From Moringa oleifera (taxonomy: Eukaryota > Streptophyta > Magnoliopsida > Brassicales > Moringaceae), in NCBI GenBank assembly GCA_021397835.1, contig JAJFZO010000747.1:5024501-5088500 (forward strand): a DNA stretch of 64,000 bases, in the 5' to 3' direction. Shown in pieces: positions 44,442 through 56,580 of the stretch. How positions within the stretch are numbered: the stretch's first letter is position 1; every line of letters starts with the position of its first letter. The notes beneath the pieces were generated by a model. That model did no database searches, was not told the DNA's origin, and worked only from the letters and a program-made list of their open reading frames with translations. A program made the position numbers and the translations under genes.

Positions 44442-45065
44442 TAGAGATGTTCAAAAAAACTATCAAATTATGAAAACAAACCAAACTAAACTGCACCGTA
44501 TCAAACTAGATGATTTTTTAAATTGATGGTTTGAAATAATTTAAAATATTACCACTGGATCAATATAGTTTAGTTTCTTAAACAAAAATAAATGGTTTGA
44601 TTTTATATCAAATTGCACCGCATTTAATAAAAGCTAAAACTTTTTTTGGATTATTTTTTTTTTTTAGTTTTAAACTATAAACATATGATTTTATTTATTA
44701 GAGTTTGTTTAAGTTTTGACAAATTTTGAACTTTTAAATTTAGTATTTTGATTGATTTTTATAAGTTTTGATTTTGAACTTTTAAGTTGATATTTTAATT
44801 TATTTGTACAAGTTTTGGTAAATTTTAAACTTTCAAATTGATTATACTTGATGTTTGAATTTTTTTAATTCATAGTCAATTAATTTGCTTGGTATTTATT
44901 TTGAAAGTACATTGATTTAAATCAAACCGCACTAAATCATACTACATTTTGTAACACGATTTGATATAATTTATATTGTTCAAATCAAACCGTATAATAC
45001 CACATCAATGTTTTTGTATGCTAAAAAAGGTACAAATCGACTAAATCGTACCGCGAACACCCTTA
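44442..45065. mobile_element. Non-autonomous hAT-like element, about 620 bp
   Basis: The left end tagagatgttc and the complement of the right end taagggtgttcgcggt are short inverted repeats. The interior carries repeated aaacc(a/g)-type words in both orientations ('aaaccaaactaaactgcaccg', 'caaatcaaaccgtata', 'aaatcgtaccgcg'). These are typical of a widespread plant hAT-related non-autonomous family. The 8-bp flanks aaaaaaat and agaaaaac agree only partly (6/8), and no transposase is present. The superfamily is inference. Confidence 0.5.
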
Positions 45066-48000
45066 AGAAAAACATGAAAGAAAACATAGAATTGATGATG
45101 TTCCTTGTCCTCATGAGAGATTTTGCTTAAATTGGCCCTAGATGTTATTTAGAAGAAATTTGATTGCATTTCGATGATGATGTATTAACTCACCCTTTAA
45201 ATATGAGAAAATTGATTTGCACCAGCTGTCTATTTTCATGAAAGAAATCGCCCTTGATGCGAGTTTTTCATCTTACTTCGTTTTTTTTTTTTTTTTCGTT
45301 GCTCATTTTTTGGGTTTTTTGTTGAAGCTTCTAGTATATTACCGCTTCATTAGCTAGAGTTAATCAAATGTGAAAAATCTTAATCATCCATTTTAAGGGT
45401 TTCAACTAGAAATGGTTTTACTAAACCTTTACACCTTAGAGCCCATTTGCCTTGAAAATTTGAAAGCAACCTTTAAAGTTCTCCTTGGCACTAGATTTCC
45501 TTTTTTGAAGGTTTTTGGATGAAATTTCACGTCATATGTTCTTTCATATATTGTTTTGACATAATAGCTTTTCACAAAGCGCATTGGTTATCTTTTATAA
45601 GATTTTACTACTCATAGTGGGCTTTGCCCTATTCAAACTTCTTTTAACTGATTTTATTAATGCTTTTGCCAAGAAGGTTTTTGCCATTATGAACAGTTTA
45701 GCCTTTTTCCTATGGACTAAAAAATATAATCGCCCAAATAGAACTTCATCATGATATGTTTAAAGTGGATATAGGTGTTTTATATCAACCTTCTTTCATT
45801 TCACCTTTCATACAATTTTCATAATATTAGCGATGGATGTTTCATCTATCTTGGAGTAATATGCCGCTGGGGTATGATATTGAATTTAAACAAGGTAATA
45901 TTCATTGTCCAAACTTCAGGATACTTTCAGATGTAACCATCTTTGATGGACAACATCGATTTATACTTTCCTATGCTTTTAAAGCAATGACTGATTGCAA
46001 GCTTTGTGATATTTACTAAGGAATCAGCCTCTATTCACCAAAGACCAAGATGATCATCAGAAAAATTTTTGTGATATACTTCCGATAAGCATATATTTCT
46101 TTTGCATATATGTAGCTCTTTTTTCATTTTTTTTAACTTTTTTTTTTGTTTTTTTTCCTTTTCTCTTTTCTTTTTTATTATTTTTGTTCCATTTTTCTTT
46201 TTCCTTCTTCTGTATGCAGTCAAGCTATCATAGTTCTGGTAACATAAGTGCAGGATGTTCATCTATTCAGGATAATAATGGCGATTTCGTGGTTTTATTT
46301 ATGAGAGTATCTACATGAAATAACAAAAGATAACCTTTTAAATTTACCCCATTTAAGTGTTTGTAATCCATGTACATGTATTCCCTATCATTTTTTGTAG
46401 CCTTCATATTTTGGCTTAATAAGGGTATTTTTGCCTCCACAAACCCACATTTGAACTTTTGGACCTTTTCTTTGATTTTTAGTAGAAACGTTGGCTTTTT
46501 TGGCTTCATTGGCCAAATCGGCTTAATGATGTAGCCTATACTGTAACATTCATCCTTATTTTCCTTAAGATTGGAAAAATCTCAAGAATAGAATGCTTTA
46601 AGATGTAATCCAACTTTATTAATTTTAATACTTTAATATTCATTCTTGGAATTTCTAAGCATGAGGATGGAAAACTTATGTGGAAAATGAAGATGGAATT
46701 TGAATGGGAGTAATATAGAAAGAAGAATGAAAGTAGTAATTGGAATTTAATGGAAAAAAAAAGCGAGAAAAATAGAATGTATTATTTAATGAGTAAAAAA
46801 CAAAGTTTAGCTATTACATGTAATTTTTGGTGTATACAATGGAGAATTTAGTTTTCATCTAGTTATTCAAAATAAAGCTAAGTGGATAAGTAAATATTCC
46901 TTTACCTTCTAATCATTTATCTACCTCTCTTATGTTTATCATCACTTCAACTAGGATTTCAGCACCACTAGCTTTATCTAACATATAGAGACTGATAGAT
47001 CATGAAAATTGATATCAAGATATGTTGCTTCCTTCTTTTCAACTTTTGCTTTTTGCTCTTCAGGCTTTCAATTGAATGTTATAACTTCGGCAATCGGGTA
47101 ACACCTTGTTCTCTTTTTCTTTTTCTTAATCATTTTTATTGATGATGCTAGCATGAAATTAATTAAAGCCTTAAGTTGTTAATGTCATCTTATCTGACTT
47201 CATCTGGTTTGTCTCTATACATCTAGTTAGGGTCATGTCATTTCTCATTATCCCACATTAATGAGATTTTTTAGATATACAAGTCTCGATATGCCTTTTA
47301 GTTACAATTGACTTATAGTATTTCAAATCACCTTTAAATTTCTCGATCTCAAAAACTGTTTATAGACCTGTAAGTATAAGCTGCTTAATGACATGCCATG
47401 TAAGATGATGCATTGTGCAGATGTATAGACAAAAAAGTAAAAATCAGGACTTGGCACAATGGACTTTTAAAATTGTTAGGCCATCAAGAATACTTAACAT
47501 TTGACCCTAGTTGAATATATTGGAAGCCTTATTAAATAAATAAAATGTTTGTATATATTCCCCATCTTGTTGCTATTGGTCCCTAATGTGGTTCCTTCTA
47601 CCCATTTGTTTTGGATTAAGGGCACATCCATTTTAAAAGTGTTTGTAAATAGTAAGAGATGTTTACTGGCCCACTATTCCTTTATGCCCGATGAATGATC
47701 GAGATGAACTACTGAATCTTGACCTATCTTAGTACTATTAAGGTTGGGGTTAGATCCCAACCATGAAAGTAGTGGTACAAAAGGATCCTAGAAAATAGTG
47801 GCTTTAATGAGGGATTCTTTTATTTTAATAGTAGATTAGGTATATGGCCAAATTACGTGGCTCTATTTTTTGTACTCATTTTACTTCAAACCTAATGAAG
47901 TGTGAAGAAAGACTTGCCTAATTAGCTATTTAAAAGCCACTAGTTAAGGCATCCCTAAGCCGTACCTGTTTCCACATTGGATTTACTTGGTTAGATCGAG

Positions 48001-48769
48001 GTTCACGTTCTATCATCGAGAATTTCAAGTATAACCAGGGGAGACTTTTTTTCGCCTAAAGATGTGGTTTTTATTGTGTTAAAAAAATCATCATGAAGTT
48101 TTTCAAAGTCAATATCATCTAAAAGATGCATCATAATGAGACTGTGAATTAAGTTAATACAAGTCACAATCATATATGATCCTTTTAACTCGAGTTTGTG
48201 TCTTATTGGAGATTTTTTTATAGTCTGAAATTTTCTAGTTTTGACCTTCCTAAAGATTAATATGCAAAGTTAACAGTTTATAACTTGATTAAAAATGGGT
48301 CTACACTAAGTTTTCAAGTATTCCAAAGGCTCCCAGACCTTCTCTTAATGTTAGTTTAGCAAGAAGAGTACCCCTAACCCATAATCACCTACATGAGGGT
48401 ACTTGGGAAGAAAACTTCCCCTCTTCCAATGATGAAAATGGACATAGGGTTTCACTTGAGTGGGGCAAGCAGCTTGGTATACGCGGAGACTAGGTACTCT
48501 CTAAATACTGGCTACTCGACCTCTCCTAATAAGGGATGGTCACAAAGAACCCAAGCTGGCTATTGAGCTATGTAATACATGATTATGAAGTGTGTGATAG
48601 CTTTATAAATTAAAATCGTACAAAATAAAACAAAAAATAAAAAAGATAAAACACATAAGGGAATTAAGTTCGAAATTTTGGATTTTCACCCTATTAAACA
48701 AAACACTTTTGGTTTTAACTTTGGCTCGATTCTATAGCACTAAAGATTATGGGTTCAAGTCCTCAGTGA
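45066..48769 (-). mobile_element. Degenerate minus-strand Ty3/gypsy internal region
   Basis: The diagnostic part is 46,509-46,267. There the minus strand reads MKPKK then LLKIKEKVQKF then GFVEA, followed by YMYMDYKHLNGVNLKGYLLL and HVDTLINKT. This aligns by eye with the N-terminal reverse-transcriptase segment of plant gypsy Pol (RRMKPEM-LKIKEEV, GFIEVA-YP, RMCVDYRDLN-ASPKD, PLPHID-LVD). Downstream on the minus strand decay is too strong to read; the lysine-rich frame at 46,035-46,262 is a poly-T artefact. The gag part expected at about 47-48.7 kb is unrecognisable. Confidence 0.6.
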
Positions 48770-50700
48770 AGTCGCCAAGTTGTCACGATATATCTAGTGA
48801 TAGACCGGGTACTTCTTCCTCAAAGTAACAAAGGGTAAAAATTTTCTGTCTTTCTTTCTTTAGTTTGGTTAAAAATGCTAAATCTTCAAATTAATTTTGA
48901 CTGGCTCTTTAATGAAAATAAAATAAAATATAAGGGTCACTATCAATCTTTTTAATGGTGTGATTAGTCACCAAAAACACTTTTGCTTTTCTCTAAATCT
49001 TTTTTTTTTTTTTTTGTGAAAAGAACCTACGAAAAGGTTTAAAAAAAAATAATTGTGGCAGTAGTCAAACTTCACCAAAAAAATCTGAGTCTTTGAGTTA
49101 GTTACGTGTGAAGAAGAATTGGTATCTTCATAAAAGCCTAAAATTGGTACTAGTTAAATGAAAAAATATTCTATCGTGTGATGAAAATTATTCGAACTCG
49201 ATTCCCATGCAAAGTAACATATACTTACAGGTAAAACCTTTTTTAAAGAATGCACCAATAATAGAAACTTGGTTTCCAAAACTATTTTTGTTCAAGGCCC
49301 CAAAGGTCGACTTTTACCAATATTTCAAATCTTAAAAAAAAAATGCAAAGAAAGAATCTTGTTTTTTTAAAATCGCCAAAAAGCACTCAAAATGATGCAT
49401 TTTGGGTAAGGCTTAAGAAGAGGCTTTGAGATCAACTCCCATTTCTTCAAATAAAGTGATTTTGTTAAAACTCCATGTAAGGATTAACCCCTACACATAA
49501 GTCATTCTGAAATTCATTTATGCAAAAAAGATGGGCACATAGTGTAGAAGCAATAAAGAAGAAAAACCATTACAGTAAAAAGACATCAAAAAAGCATGAG
49601 AATAACAAAGAAAAAAATGCATAAAGAAAGTATCAAAAAAGCATGAAAAGAACATCAAGATTTCATACATGACTGAAATTTGTTACAAGAAGAAGGTTGT
49701 AGGTAATTGGTTTATTTGCTAGCACAATGTAGCAACCCTTCCTCACTTATCCTAAGAAAGAAAACTTTCACATTTTATCGACTATACTATCAAGCTCACT
49801 ATAAAAAATTACAGGTGTTTTGCTCCTCAAAGAAAAAAAGCTGGTCCACTCAAAAAATTCCTCCTAAAAACTCTTTATAAAAAAAGATTCCTTTCCCTTT
49901 TAATTGCAAGGGCATTTATAGGTATGACCTTGTTAGAAATGACGGGCACACGTCACTGATTTAAGATGCGCAGATGCAATTCTATATCTTGCGCTCTCTT
50001 TTTAAATTTGGAATCTTTTGGGCAACCTTCGAAAATTCACATTTTTTTTTTTCAAAAAAATGTGTCCTGCACCTTATTGTTCATCTGAATGACTTACTGT
50101 AGATCAAGATCTCCTAAGGTTGAGATTTTGGAATCATGAGCAACCCGATAAGTGATCAAAGATTTACTCAGGTCGGGAAAGATGTAGATCAATACAAATT
50201 TTTGTCAGGAAAACCCATGTCTCAAATGCTTATTCAGCTTTTCGCTAAGTCATTTCGAAGAGTCTTTTATGACACATTTAATATTTAAGTTTCAAATATT
50301 TCAAACTTGAATCAACTATATATGAGAAAAACTCAAAAAGGAATATAACACTCGATCTTAGCTTAGTCTCGGTGGTGGGAAGATCTTGATGAACTGTTAA
50401 AACTTTTTTCTTGATGATTCAAGGAACTCGATAAAGAGAATCTCAATGAATTAGCTGGATCAAAAATCTCGATGTGAAAGAAGCTTGAAGAATTAAGGTG
50501 ACCTTCATTGACGAATAGATCCCTAATGTGAGGTCTAACTCTAGACTTAATGACGTAAATCCTGGTGTATTAGCTAAATTATCAAATCTCAATGTAGCCA
50601 TATATAGTATAAACCCCAATGAGGAAAGCTCCTGATTTGGCATAGGATTGAAGACATCCATGATTGGGAACTTTGATGAGAATTGCTTGAAATCCCGATT
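48770..50700 (-). mobile_element. Gypsy leader/LTR-like block (copy B)
   Basis: On the minus strand ttggcgacttcactgagga near 48,780 resembles the leader/primer-site segment that follows a plant gypsy 5' LTR. This is correctly placed upstream of the minus-strand Pol remnant at 46.5 kb. The higher-coordinate side shares an ordered set of motifs with 3330-3720: 'ctttttaatggtgtgattagtcacc', 'gttac-tgtgaagaa' and 'gcctaaaattggtact'. The end of the LTR is not visible. There is no ORF of note. Confidence 0.45.
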
Positions 50701-52722
50701 TTAGACCCATTGATTGTAGATGAGTCATTGACGAAGCCAAATCTCTAAGAGCAAAATTAAATGTCAACATCATTGTTTACTTCATCTTATAAATAATGAG
50801 TAATTGTTTCAAACTAACTATGTGTGTCTTGTTATTTTCAATGCCACATGTTGTACATAATAGAACATTTACTTATTAGTAAGCCTTTCAAACACAATGA
50901 CTACTAAATGCCATACATCAAGTTGCATATGGCACTTCGGATGTTTGTTAACTCTGTTGGAGATGAAAAAAAGTCAACACAAGCATTAAATTGATTAACT
51001 TGCCAATGACATGATTTTATTTACGGAAGTAATTGAAATAAAATTTTATTATTTTTAGTTTTAGTTTTTATGATGTAAATGACATGATTATAAATTAATG
51101 AATGAACAATTTTGAATGATTGCAATGTGATATCGAAGATGGTTTACTAACTGATTAATGAACTATTCTAAATATTAACAAACAAATCAATGAAATTTAT
51201 GAAATATTTCAACATAATAAGGGATGAATCAACTTAATTATCCAACGATTTTATGTATAAAAAAGCAAAATTATCAATAATAGTTTCAAGGTTTAATGTA
51301 TGAAACCTTTAAAAATGTAACGAAATAGTACCTACACAATGGGAGATTTTGAAATGTTAATGTACAAAAGTCAAGTATTTTGTTGTTAATGAAATATTAA
51401 AAAAAATGGACGATTTCATTTTATAATACATGAAATTGACTTTTAAGGAATGAATACATGAATTATATTATGCAAAAATAAAAGACAAGTAAGCAACAAC
51501 AGAGTTCCAACACAGTTATGTATCACAAACCAAAATAGAAGTTGAAATCATAATGGAAGATGAATAAACAAGTTCTTAGTCATAAGTTCAAGATATCATC
51601 ATCCATTAATTCAAAATTAGAGGGATTGGAAGTTTGAGAATTATGTTCAACTGTAGCATAATTTTTACATTTACAATGCAAATAATCTAACACATTTGAT
51701 GATCGAGATTGTTTTGAACCACTAGTTTCATTAACATATTGTAAATTCGAGCACGTCAAATGGTTATGTCCTTATTAGCCGCATCTAGAAAACATCTTTT
51801 TATCGCATTTTTACTTCACCAAATGATATTCTTTACTTCATTAGTCAACCTAATGGTTTACCATTATTTGGGGTAAGGCCACAACATTCTTCACTTCATT
51901 GGCACATCTTAATCAGACTTATAATATGCTAGATAGATCGACTCAGTGTATGCTACTATAAGGTTGCCATGTTTGTAATAATCAAAACATAAGATATGAA
52001 ATCAATATTACATTCACCATAAGCATAAGATAAATAAATGAGGTGGACACTATCATTATTAAAAAATATATTTAAAACACTATCATTATTCATAAAAATA
52101 ATTAAAATAATAAAATTTATTTCACCTAAATGTTGTCAATGCATGTGAACAAGGTAAGAGATCAACTTAAAATTCAAAATAAATGCACATGTGATCTCTC
52201 AGTTTGACCACTACATTATTGCCTTTGTATTTGATGAAAAATGCATGCTAATTTACACTTAAAGCTGTTATTGTCTCAAGTGAGAAGGTAGGGACAGGAT
52301 TTGATTTATAAGGAACCTTTCTATCAGTTGGTCATCCATGAGTGAACTAATTCTATTAATTATGATCTCCAAGTCGAAGAATGAACTTTGCATCATATCT
52401 CTGATAAATTTCAAAAGAATCAAAACGATTAACTCACAAATAAATCGAATATACAAATTAACAACTAGACACCTACTAAGTACTAATAAAAGGTATACAA
52501 GAATCTCGCTATTTTTTCGTATAAGGTAAGTTACGGCTTAGATTACAACTTAAAAAAGCACATCTTCAAGTTGATAGTAGATTATACTGAGTCAAATACT
52601 ACCAATTTGACCTTGTCATTTCCATCACTGATATATAAAAGTGCTACTTTAGCAAAATATTGCTCTTATTGAAAAAAAAAAAAACGCTGATAGCTCCAAA
52701 GATTTTGGGGGTGTTTGGATAA
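50701..52722. other. AT-rich intergenic DNA, nothing recognised
   Basis: No gene, terminal repeat or RNA gene was recognised. Short frames near 52.3-52.5 kb overlap on both strands and have no family features. Confidence 0.6.
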
Positions 52723-53073
52723 TATACCAAAGGAAGCCATGTTAATGACACTGTTCTAAATCCAGTTTTTAATATTGAAGATATTGGGGTTGTTCCACCA
52801 ATAGCTCTTTCAGTTGCTACATTGAGTGCAACACACCTTACTATGAGTTCTTTTAAAATTTACAATTATTTACAAGTTGAAATTAGGAAAGCACAATACC
52901 AGAAGAAGAAGTTCTTAAAGGAGATTAAGGAAACAAAAAATAAACTATTTCAAATGCTACAAAAGTATGCAGCTCCATATCTTTCATTTGAAGATTTGAA
53001 CATTTCTTATCAATCCAAAAGGGAGAAAAAAAGACAAGGATTAAAAAGGATAAGACATAGGGAGAGAAGCTAA
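52723..53073 (+). pseudogene. Unrecognised 117-codon open stretch, basic, coiled-coil-like
   Basis: The frame is open from 52,723 to a TAA after 53,073. It reads NDTVLNPVFNIEDIGVVPPI, ... KAQYQKKKFLKEIKETKNKL, ... and ends KRQGLKRIRHRERS. The first true ATG is at 52,843. Heptad-like K/E/L spacing suggests a coiled coil, and the C-terminus is very basic. I do not recognise it. It lies about 95 bp before a purine tract and LTR-like start, so it may be the 3' coding remnant of the retroelement. No splice signals or promoter were identified. Confidence 0.35.
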
Positions 53074-53169
53074 TGTTTGCATTATTGCTATTAAATACTA
53101 TTAAGGTATTTTAGAACTCTTAACTTAGGCTATAAAATGTTTTACCAAAAAATGCCAAAAGGGAAAGAT

Positions 53170-54161
53170 TGTTACGCTAATTTCATAGGCTAAAGTATCA
53201 GTGAGTTATTTGGCAAAAATATCTTAGGATTTATTTTTCATTAAAAGATTGTTGTAAGTATCTAGAGATTAGGCAAGTATTACTGAATTTTTAATTCCAT
53301 ATCTCTAGAGTCATACCTTGGTTAGAAATTTGGAAAGTATCGTTAGGATCATAATTTCTTCTCTTCAGAATCATATTTTTATTAGAATATTATAGAAAAA
53401 AGATCATCATAGAATGATTATTGTATCAAGCCTAAATTAAACCTACCTTAAAGGTGAAGCATGATATATAGGTAATTAGTATACTTGGAGAAGCTGTGCA
53501 AAATATTGAGAGAGATTTTTCAAGAGTTAAGACGCACCTTTATTTAAAGATTCAAGAAGCTTCAAAGAATTCTCTAGGTGAAGAATTAACTATTTTCGAG
53601 GGGAAAACATTCATTGCACGTTGAAGGAAATTTAAGTGAAGTGTAGTTATACAAGTCGAAAAGATCTCACTAAATAATGTTCTAGTAAATGTTACAATAG
53701 TGATTATGACAATTGAAGATGGAGTCTAAAAACTACATACGGAACAATTAGTGGCTGTAAGTGCGTTCACTTAGTGGATTGTTCATCATCTGGGAGTAGC
53801 ACCATGGATGTAAGTTGTTCAACCAAACCACATAAAAATCTTGCCTGTCATTTACTTTTATGCTCATGTTTATCTTATTTATCACTTAAGTCATAATATA
53901 AGGATAAACTTGGATCTATTATTTGACATGCAAGGCGTGAATTTACCTAAAAAAAACATCTTTTCTTATCCACCACAACACAATCAAAATTTTAGAAACT
54001 GCTCATCTCAATGCTCACATTTATAAAGTTCTTTTTCTAAAAAAAAAAAATTATGTATGAGACATATCTTCTACACTTTAGATGCCAATAAGAGATTTCT
54101 TAAAGTTATTCTGCAAAGATTTATATGTATTATAAATCGATTTCATAGCAACACCCCAACA
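53170..54161 (+). mobile_element. Copia-type LTR, probably the 3' LTR of a truncated element
   Basis: A polypurine-like tract, aaaagggaaagat, directly precedes tgttacgct, and the block ends ...acaccccaaca, giving TG...CA ends with TGTTA/TAACA-like symmetry. The internal segment 'gtggattgttcatcatctggga...caccatggatgtaagttgttcaaccaaaccacataaaa' has the layout of plant copia LTR R/U5 regions. Only one LTR is seen. The end coordinates are estimates. Confidence 0.5.
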
Positions 54162-54763
54162 CAAGATATGTGAAAAATATGTTTTTTAAATATCCAACAC
54201 GAGCTCACCAAGATGCCATCTCCGATGGCTCAAAATCATTCAAGAATTACATGTCAAAGCAAGATGGCAACGAAAGACAAGGAATGGAGAGAATGAACAT
54301 TTGCATTTGAAAAGCGAGAATAAGAAACCTCAAACAATGTTTTCGTACTTTCTACAGCCAGTAAAAGGTCAAAGAGTTATTCGATAAACAATGAGGATAT
54401 TTTGGAGAGTTCAACCCATGAAAGTTCAATATATATATATATATATATATATTAATATAAAAGAAAATTTTTGTAAAATCAGTGGGTAAGATCCTAGTTT
54501 TGATAATTTCTTCCTTAAAAATGTCTCATACAATTTTTACACTTTATTTGAAATTATTTAAATTTGAATATATTTTTATTTATGTGTTATTTTATGAATT
54601 TTTAAATTTTAATAATATAAAATTAAAAAATACATTTAATATTCAAAAAAATTTTAAATTTTTTTTATAATGTAGTTTGAATTTTTTTTACCTATAAAAA
54701 AATAAAATTAAAATTTAAGGTAAAAGCTATTTAAAATTTTGAACTATGCTATGTATCTTAAAT
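54162..54763. other. AT-rich spacer with (AT)n run
   Basis: Includes a dinucleotide AT run at about 54,429-54,452. A short stretch at 54,190-54,400 has retroelement-like composition but no recognisable domain. Confidence 0.45.
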
Positions 54764-55165
54764 CAAACATTATATTTAAAAAATAATAAATCAAATCTTG
54801 ATCTATTAAATTGATTTAAATTAAAACTGTAATGAAAAAAATTAATCATATGTTTGTTATTAAAATATCTAAAAATAATTTAAATAAATTTTAAGCTTTA
54901 TTTCAAGTCAATCTCTTAATTTTGAGTAATTTTTTATACGTGATTTATTCATTATAAATGCTTTATATTTTAAAATAATAAATTTTTAAAAATATTTTTG
55001 ATGATAGCTAGAATACTTATTTATATTCATAAAAAAATTTAAAATTAAAATTCATAGTGCATAATCTCAATTTAAATATCTTTAATTTTTAAAATTTTTA
55101 ATAAAACTTAATTTATCTTAAATTGATAAATCAAAGTTTTTAAACATTAAAATTATATTTATTAA
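54764..55165 (-). mobile_element. AT-rich MITE-like element, copy 5
   Basis: It matches the complement of copy 3. The order is atcaaacattatatttaaaa end, 'attgatttaaatta', 'gttattaaaatatctaaaaataatttaaataaattttaa', 'tttttgatgatagc', and 'aaattgataaatcaaa'. The second terminal repeat is poorly kept. Confidence 0.5.
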
Positions 55166-55885
55166 AATTTTTAAATAATGTGTACTTTAAAATTTTATTA
55201 TATAAAATTTTTATTTTTTAAAATTTAATTTTAAAATAAAATAAAATATTGAATATATAATTAATTCAATCAATGTAAAACAACTATTAGCATTCTGGTT
55301 TTTTTTTAATATCCACCTTAGGTTATATTTTCTTTAAATTAACTTAAAAGATTAAATACATAGGTTATATTTATAAAATAATTTTTTTTACATCAAAATG
55401 ATATAATTTTTTATGTTAATAATTGAAGATGGTCTTAAAGAAGTTAAAAAGTAGGAGCACTGGGGAGGGGGCGGGGGAGGAGGGATAGAACAAGTCTTAA
55501 GAAGCAAGTGCAACAATCTTTTTTTAACGCTTTTATGGAAAGACCATGTAATAGATAAGCATGCTTTTTCAATTACCCACACAACTGAGGTCTTACATTT
55601 CGATCCCAAATGTGCATCATCTAACATTTGTTTACGTTAAATATTTTTATTTTTTAAATTTTAATTTAAATATTAAATACATAGTTAATTTTATCCATAT
55701 TTTGAAATTTAAAACAAAGATCACAATTCAGGCTTTATCTTTATGACTACTTTAACTTATATTTTTTAATCAACATCTAAATTGTTGATTTGACATTCTT
55801 ATGATAGTTGTGATAGTTGTCTCAAACACACAAAGGTATTCATCTGGGCCTCTGGCGGCCATAGAGGGTGGGAGAGAAAGAAGCA
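55166..55885 (+). promoter_or_regulatory. Upstream region of the methyltransferase gene
   Basis: AT-rich, then a G-rich patch (gggagggggcgggggaggaggg) at about 55,458-55,482 and a leader running into the ATG at 55,886. About 80 bp of this leader is conserved in the inverted pseudogene copy at 61.3 kb, consistent with a transcribed 5' UTR. Confidence 0.4.
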
Positions 55886-56535
55886 ATGGGTAAGCGAGAG
55901 AAGAAACACAGACAACAGCAGCAAAGAGGGTCTCGCAGAGGAGGGCCTTCATACTACTACAATGAAGAAGTAGATGAAGATCAGTTTAGCTACCGACCCT
56001 CTTCTTTCCCGGAACAAGAACAAGAAGAGAAAGAACCGCAAGAATCTGAAGAAGAGGAAGATGATGACCCAAACCGGTCAATTGATCAGTTGCCATCAAA
56101 GTTCCTCCTTTACCAACAGTCAGTGCAGGTAATAATACCCAAATTAAGTTAGATCTAAGTTGCTCCGTTTTTCTCCAGTTGCTTTTGTCTAGTTGTTTTG
56201 GAAAATTAGCTTTGTTCAGAGGCTAAAACCCAGTTAAATGCAATTTTCTTTGTGTTAACTAAGTTCTTTCTTAGTGCTTTCTTGGTTTCTAGGAAAATTC
56301 TTGGGGTAGGGCTAGCAATGAAAGAAAGGAAATTTCTTTTCTTCCCTTTTCTACTGAGGAAGAGGGGCTTTGTTTTAGATGCTTATAGAGAGCAAAGATA
56401 CAGAAACCAGTGCAGACTATGTGTTTTCCCTTAGTTGGAAAGTGGAATGTAGGAGTTGAATGCATTTTCTTTTTGTTTACTGACTTCTTTAACAACCAAA
56501 GATGACTGGTTATTGCCTTTCTTGTTCTTTTTGTT

Positions 56536-56580
<45 letters not shown>

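Noticed and set aside
55458..55482. G-rich patch as a G-quadruplex promoter element
   Set aside because: It has enough G runs to fold, but nothing else supports a regulatory role, so it is only mentioned in the upstream-region entry.
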